NCBI GenBank assembly: GCA_017999195.1
Contig: JAGOBP010000176.1
Location: 1-7,819 of the forward strand
Reading direction: 5' to 3'
From: Thermoflexales bacterium
Lineage (GTDB): Bacteria; Chloroflexota; Anaerolineae; Fen-1058
DNA length: 7,819 bases
In this document: positions 5,823 through 7,819 of the stretch, in pieces
Layout of the letters: each line of letters opens with the position of its first letter
Numbering within the stretch: the first letter of the stretch is position 1
Translations under genes and position numbers: made by a program
Notes under the pieces: generated by a model
Database searches by the model: none
The model's input: the letters and a program-made list of their open reading frames with translations, nothing else
Told to the model about the DNA's origin: nothing

Positions 5823-6944
5823 CTAGCGGCGGCTGAACATCCGCTTGAGTAGATTCTGATTGGCGACGCGCGGCCCATTGTGGTTGACGGCGCCGACTTT
5901 GCCCAGCGTTTCCAGCGTGGCGAATACCACCAGCGTATCGTTGAGGTGAATCAGTTCGTCATACTGCGGATGCAGGTGCATGTGTTCGCCGGTGTTGTGC
6001 ATGATGATGGTCATGTCAAATTTGCGCTCGGCCTCTTCCATCGTCAGACCGGCCAGCGGCGAGTCGTGCGTCACCGTGATCTGGCTCACGTGCAGCAGCG
6101 TATCGCCAACGTAAAACGAATACTCGATGTGGGCGCGCGTGGCCGCTGCCGCAAAGGCCGGGGCCGCCAGGCCCGACGCGCTAAACGCGGTGTGAATGCC
6201 GAAGCCGCGTTCGATCTTTTCAGCCAGATCGGCGTCGAACATGCGCAGCACCACTTTGATATTGGGCTTCATTTCACGGGCATCCAGCGCGATGTCCAGA
6301 TTGGTCAAATCATCCTGCGTGCTGCACACGATCGAGGTCGCGCGCTCCAGCCCGGCCTTGCTCAACACGTCGCGCTGTCGCGCGTCGCCGATGATGACGG
6401 GCACATCGAACTGGCGTACCAGCGCAATGAACGGCTTCTTCTCATCCTGCTCAATCGCCACGACGGCCTGCCCAAACTTGAGCAGCTGCAAAATGACCCG
6501 ATAGCCCAACTTGCCCACGCCGCACACAATCACGTGATCTGAATAAAGACTGGCCAAAGCGACCTCCCACTCCTGCCCGCGCGCGGATCGATTGAATAGC
6601 CTGACGCCCAGATTGGCCGCACCCGCGCCCAGCCACGCCAGTCCGATGACGGGCATGACAAAGAAAAAGATCTGCAAATACCACGGGTCCGGGAACGGCA
6701 CATTGGCTTGCAAGAAGATCATCGCCAAGATCAAGAAGACGGCCTCCACGGCCGATGGCGGATCTTGCACGCCCGCCCACAGTGACAACTGCCAGTAGGC
6801 CAGCCCGAAGACGGTAATCAGCGCAAAGAAAACCAGAATCGGACGACTGAAGGCGCGCAATAAGACGCGCGTGTCACGCCAATTTTTCTTCAGCGTGCGG
6901 CCGATCTTCGATGACGTCGTGGTGTCGGGCATTAAAATGGTCAT
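5823..6944 (-). CDS. Channel-like membrane protein with TrkA-N/TrkA-C (RCK) domains
   Basis: The 373 residues have a basic N-terminal segment, two main hydrophobic segments (about 35-52 and 90-112) and a shorter one between them (65-80). A complete cytoplasmic RCK module follows. TrkA-N begins at HVIVCGVGKLG (137-147, GxGxxG at 142-147), with Glu165 ending strand 2, GDARQRDVL (186-194) and STQDDLTNLDIAL (208-220). TrkA-C lies at about 275-345. RCK domains bind NAD(H) or nucleotides and gate K+ channels and transporters. The layout of two helices plus a pore-like segment plus RCK is that of two-TM K+ channels (MthK/Kch type), but the TVGYGD filter is absent; the equivalent segment reads IFLQANVPFPDPW. 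Ion selectivity is therefore uncertain. ATG codons occur at 6944 and 6932, and neither has a clear ribosome site. The P-loop gene follows after nine bases. Confidence 0.82.
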   Translation of the reverse strand: MTILMPDTTTSSKIGRTLKKNWRDTRVLLRAFSRPILVFFALITVFGLAYWQLSLWAGVQDPPSAVEAVFLILAMIFLQANVPFPDPWYLQIFFFVMPVIGLAWLGAGAANLGVRLFNRSARGQEWEVALASLYSDHVIVCGVGKLGYRVILQLLKFGQAVVAIEQDEKKPFIALVRQFDVPVIIGDARQRDVLSKAGLERATSIVCSTQDDLTNLDIALDAREMKPNIKVVLRMFDADLAEKIERGFGIHTAFSASGLAAPAFAAAATRAHIEYSFYVGDTLLHVSQITVTHDSPLAGLTMEEAERKFDMTIIMHNTGEHMHLHPQYDELIHLNDTLVVFATLETLGKVGAVNHNGPRVANQNLLKRMFSRR

Positions 6945-6950
6945 AGGAAC

Positions 6951-6972
6951 AGCGCCGCTGAAATAGCGCCGC
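6951..6972. repeat. 8-base direct repeat upstream of the RCK gene
   Basis: agcgccgc occurs at 6951-6958 and again at 6965-6972, a 14-base period, within 30 bases of the start codon. It could be an operator, or chance in GC-rich DNA. Confidence 0.3.
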
Positions 6973-7010
6973 CTCCCGCCGATTGCTGATACTGGCCCGG
7001 CGGGAGGCGG
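6969..7010. other. Perfect 12-bp inverted repeat between zinc-finger and RCK genes
   Basis: ccgcctcccgcc (6969-6980) pairs perfectly with ggcgggaggcgg (6999-7010). One further G-C pair closes the loop, leaving 16 loop bases. No T-tract follows on either strand, so it is not a textbook intrinsic terminator. It lies in the 88-base gap between the two genes and may weaken readthrough or bind a regulator of the RCK gene. Confidence 0.6.
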
Positions 7011-7032
7011 AGATTCATCGGGGGCGGGGCGA

Positions 7033-7819
7033 CTAGCCGCCAGCCAGCGCGGCCAAAATCATCACGAAACCGGCAATCCCCAACACCACTGAACCGGCGG
7101 CCATGATCAGCATTTGACGATCGATGGGGGCGTCGGTCGGGCGCGCGGACGGGCGCACCGGCACGCTGCTGTTCGTCGATTGTGGCGGGCGCGGCGGCGC
7201 GGCGACTTTGGGCACTTGCAAGGTATTGCCGCGCTGCGAGACGATGGTCTCTGACGCCTGAGGCGGCAACGGCGGATCGACCAGCCGGCGCGCGGCCGAA
7301 CTCTGATCTTCAGTCGGGATTACAATGGAGGGTTTGATCTGGGTGGGCGCAGGGCGCGCGGGCGGCACAATGCCCGTCAGCGTCGCGTCGGGATCAAACT
7401 TGGGCGCGGGCTGGGGCGGCAGCGTGGCATCGGCCTTGGCTTCGACTTTGGGAGCCGGTTGACTGAACAACGTCTCAGCGAAATCGGACTTAATCTCGAC
7501 GATCGGCGCAGGCACGGGCGCGGGCACATTGACCAGCGTCTCATCGGCCTTGGCGGCGGGCGCAGGCGCTTCCGGTTTCGCCGCTATGATCGGCTCGGCC
7601 ACGGGCTGCGGCTTAGGCTCGATCGGCGGGAAGTCCACGATGGGTGTGACAATCGGCTGCGGCTTGGGCTTTTCCAGCAGGCCCAGCGCTTCGGCGCACG
7701 ACAGGCAGATCATGGCACTGCCCGGGCCTTTGCGCGGAATGGCATGCACGGCGCAAACGTAGCGTCCGCAGTTGTTGCTGCACATGATGCTGGCCGGGCG
7801 CGGATTATCAGGATCACAC
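7033..7819 (-). CDS. N-terminal zinc-finger, Pro/Ala-linker, tail-anchored membrane protein (5' partial)
   Basis: The frame remains open to the window edge, giving 261 visible residues. An ATG at 7785 is in frame, but the 11 residues before it (beginning Cys-Asp-Pro-Asp) complete a B-box/zinc-ribbon-like pattern: C...MCSNNCGRYVC.VHA...MICLSCAE. The start therefore lies outside. After the zinc motif comes a disordered linker of about 175 residues rich in Pro, Ala and Lys. It contains recurring short words with a Thr followed by Leu or Ile: ADETLVN, FAETLFS, ADATLPP, PDATLTG, ASETIVS and GNTLQVP. A single hydrophobic helix (about 24 residues, MLIMAAGSVVLGIAGF...) ends the chain and predicts a C-tail membrane anchor with the zinc domain in the cytoplasm. 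The function is unknown. The repeated Thr words could be phosphorylation sites read by FHA domains, which is inference only. Confidence 0.75.
   Translation of the reverse strand, partial: CDPDNPRPASIMCSNNCGRYVCAVHAIPRKGPGSAMICLSCAEALGLLEKPKPQPIVTPIVDFPPIEPKPQPVAEPIIAAKPEAPAPAAKADETLVNVPAPVPAPIVEIKSDFAETLFSQPAPKVEAKADATLPPQPAPKFDPDATLTGIVPPARPAPTQIKPSIVIPTEDQSSAARRLVDPPLPPQASETIVSQRGNTLQVPKVAAPPRPPQSTNSSVPVRPSARPTDAPIDRQMLIMAAGSVVLGIAGFVMILAALAGG

Noticed and set aside
5880..6542. 220-codon open frame on the plus strand within the RCK gene
   Set aside because: It is antisense to a clear TrkA-N/TrkA-C domain, with biased composition typical of a GC-rich shadow frame.

Overview
The window looks like a piece of a GC-rich chromosome from the phylum Chloroflexota (Anaerolineae-like). 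This is an inference from style: a surface protein with a long Thr-Pro 'TPTPTNTPT' linker before a C-terminal membrane helix, a separate short secD followed by secF, a solo B3/4 protein, and heptad-repeat hairpins in the intergenic gaps. There are no RNA genes, insertion sequences, CRISPR arrays or phage genes, and no gene-free stretch longer than about 110 bases.

Layout. Positions 1-1093 (+) hold the 3' part of a secreted GH99-like glycoside hydrolase with a TP-rich stalk and a membrane anchor. It converges on the minus-strand block across a 76-base gap filled with heptad repeats. All other genes lie on the minus strand. Read in transcription order from the right edge they are: a zinc-finger/Pro-Ala-linker/tail-anchored protein (7819-7033, cut by the window edge); a two-gene unit of a channel-like membrane protein with an RCK (TrkA-N/TrkA-C) regulatory domain (6944-5823) and a small P-loop NTPase (5813-5442); secD-secF (5334-3014); a B3/4-domain protein (2933-2202); and a zinc-dependent medium-chain dehydrogenase (2126-1170).

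Regulation. secDF has an exact consensus sigma-70 promoter (TTGACA, 17-base spacer, TATAAT). A terminator-like GC hairpin with a U6 tract lies between that promoter and the secD ribosome-binding site, so secDF transcription must read through it. A second intrinsic terminator closes secF, and the B3/4 gene may start from its own nearly leaderless promoter just beyond. SecD and SecF form the membrane complex that assists Sec-dependent export, which fits the exported hydrolase nearby, but nothing links the two directly.

The most unusual signals are two intergenic arrays of degenerate 7-base repeats that fold back on themselves in register (1096-1164 and 2141-2189). They use different heptad words but share one architecture. 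Next come the secDF leader and the channel-like protein that lacks a recognisable K+ selectivity filter. The rest of the window is ordinary housekeeping and surface genes.
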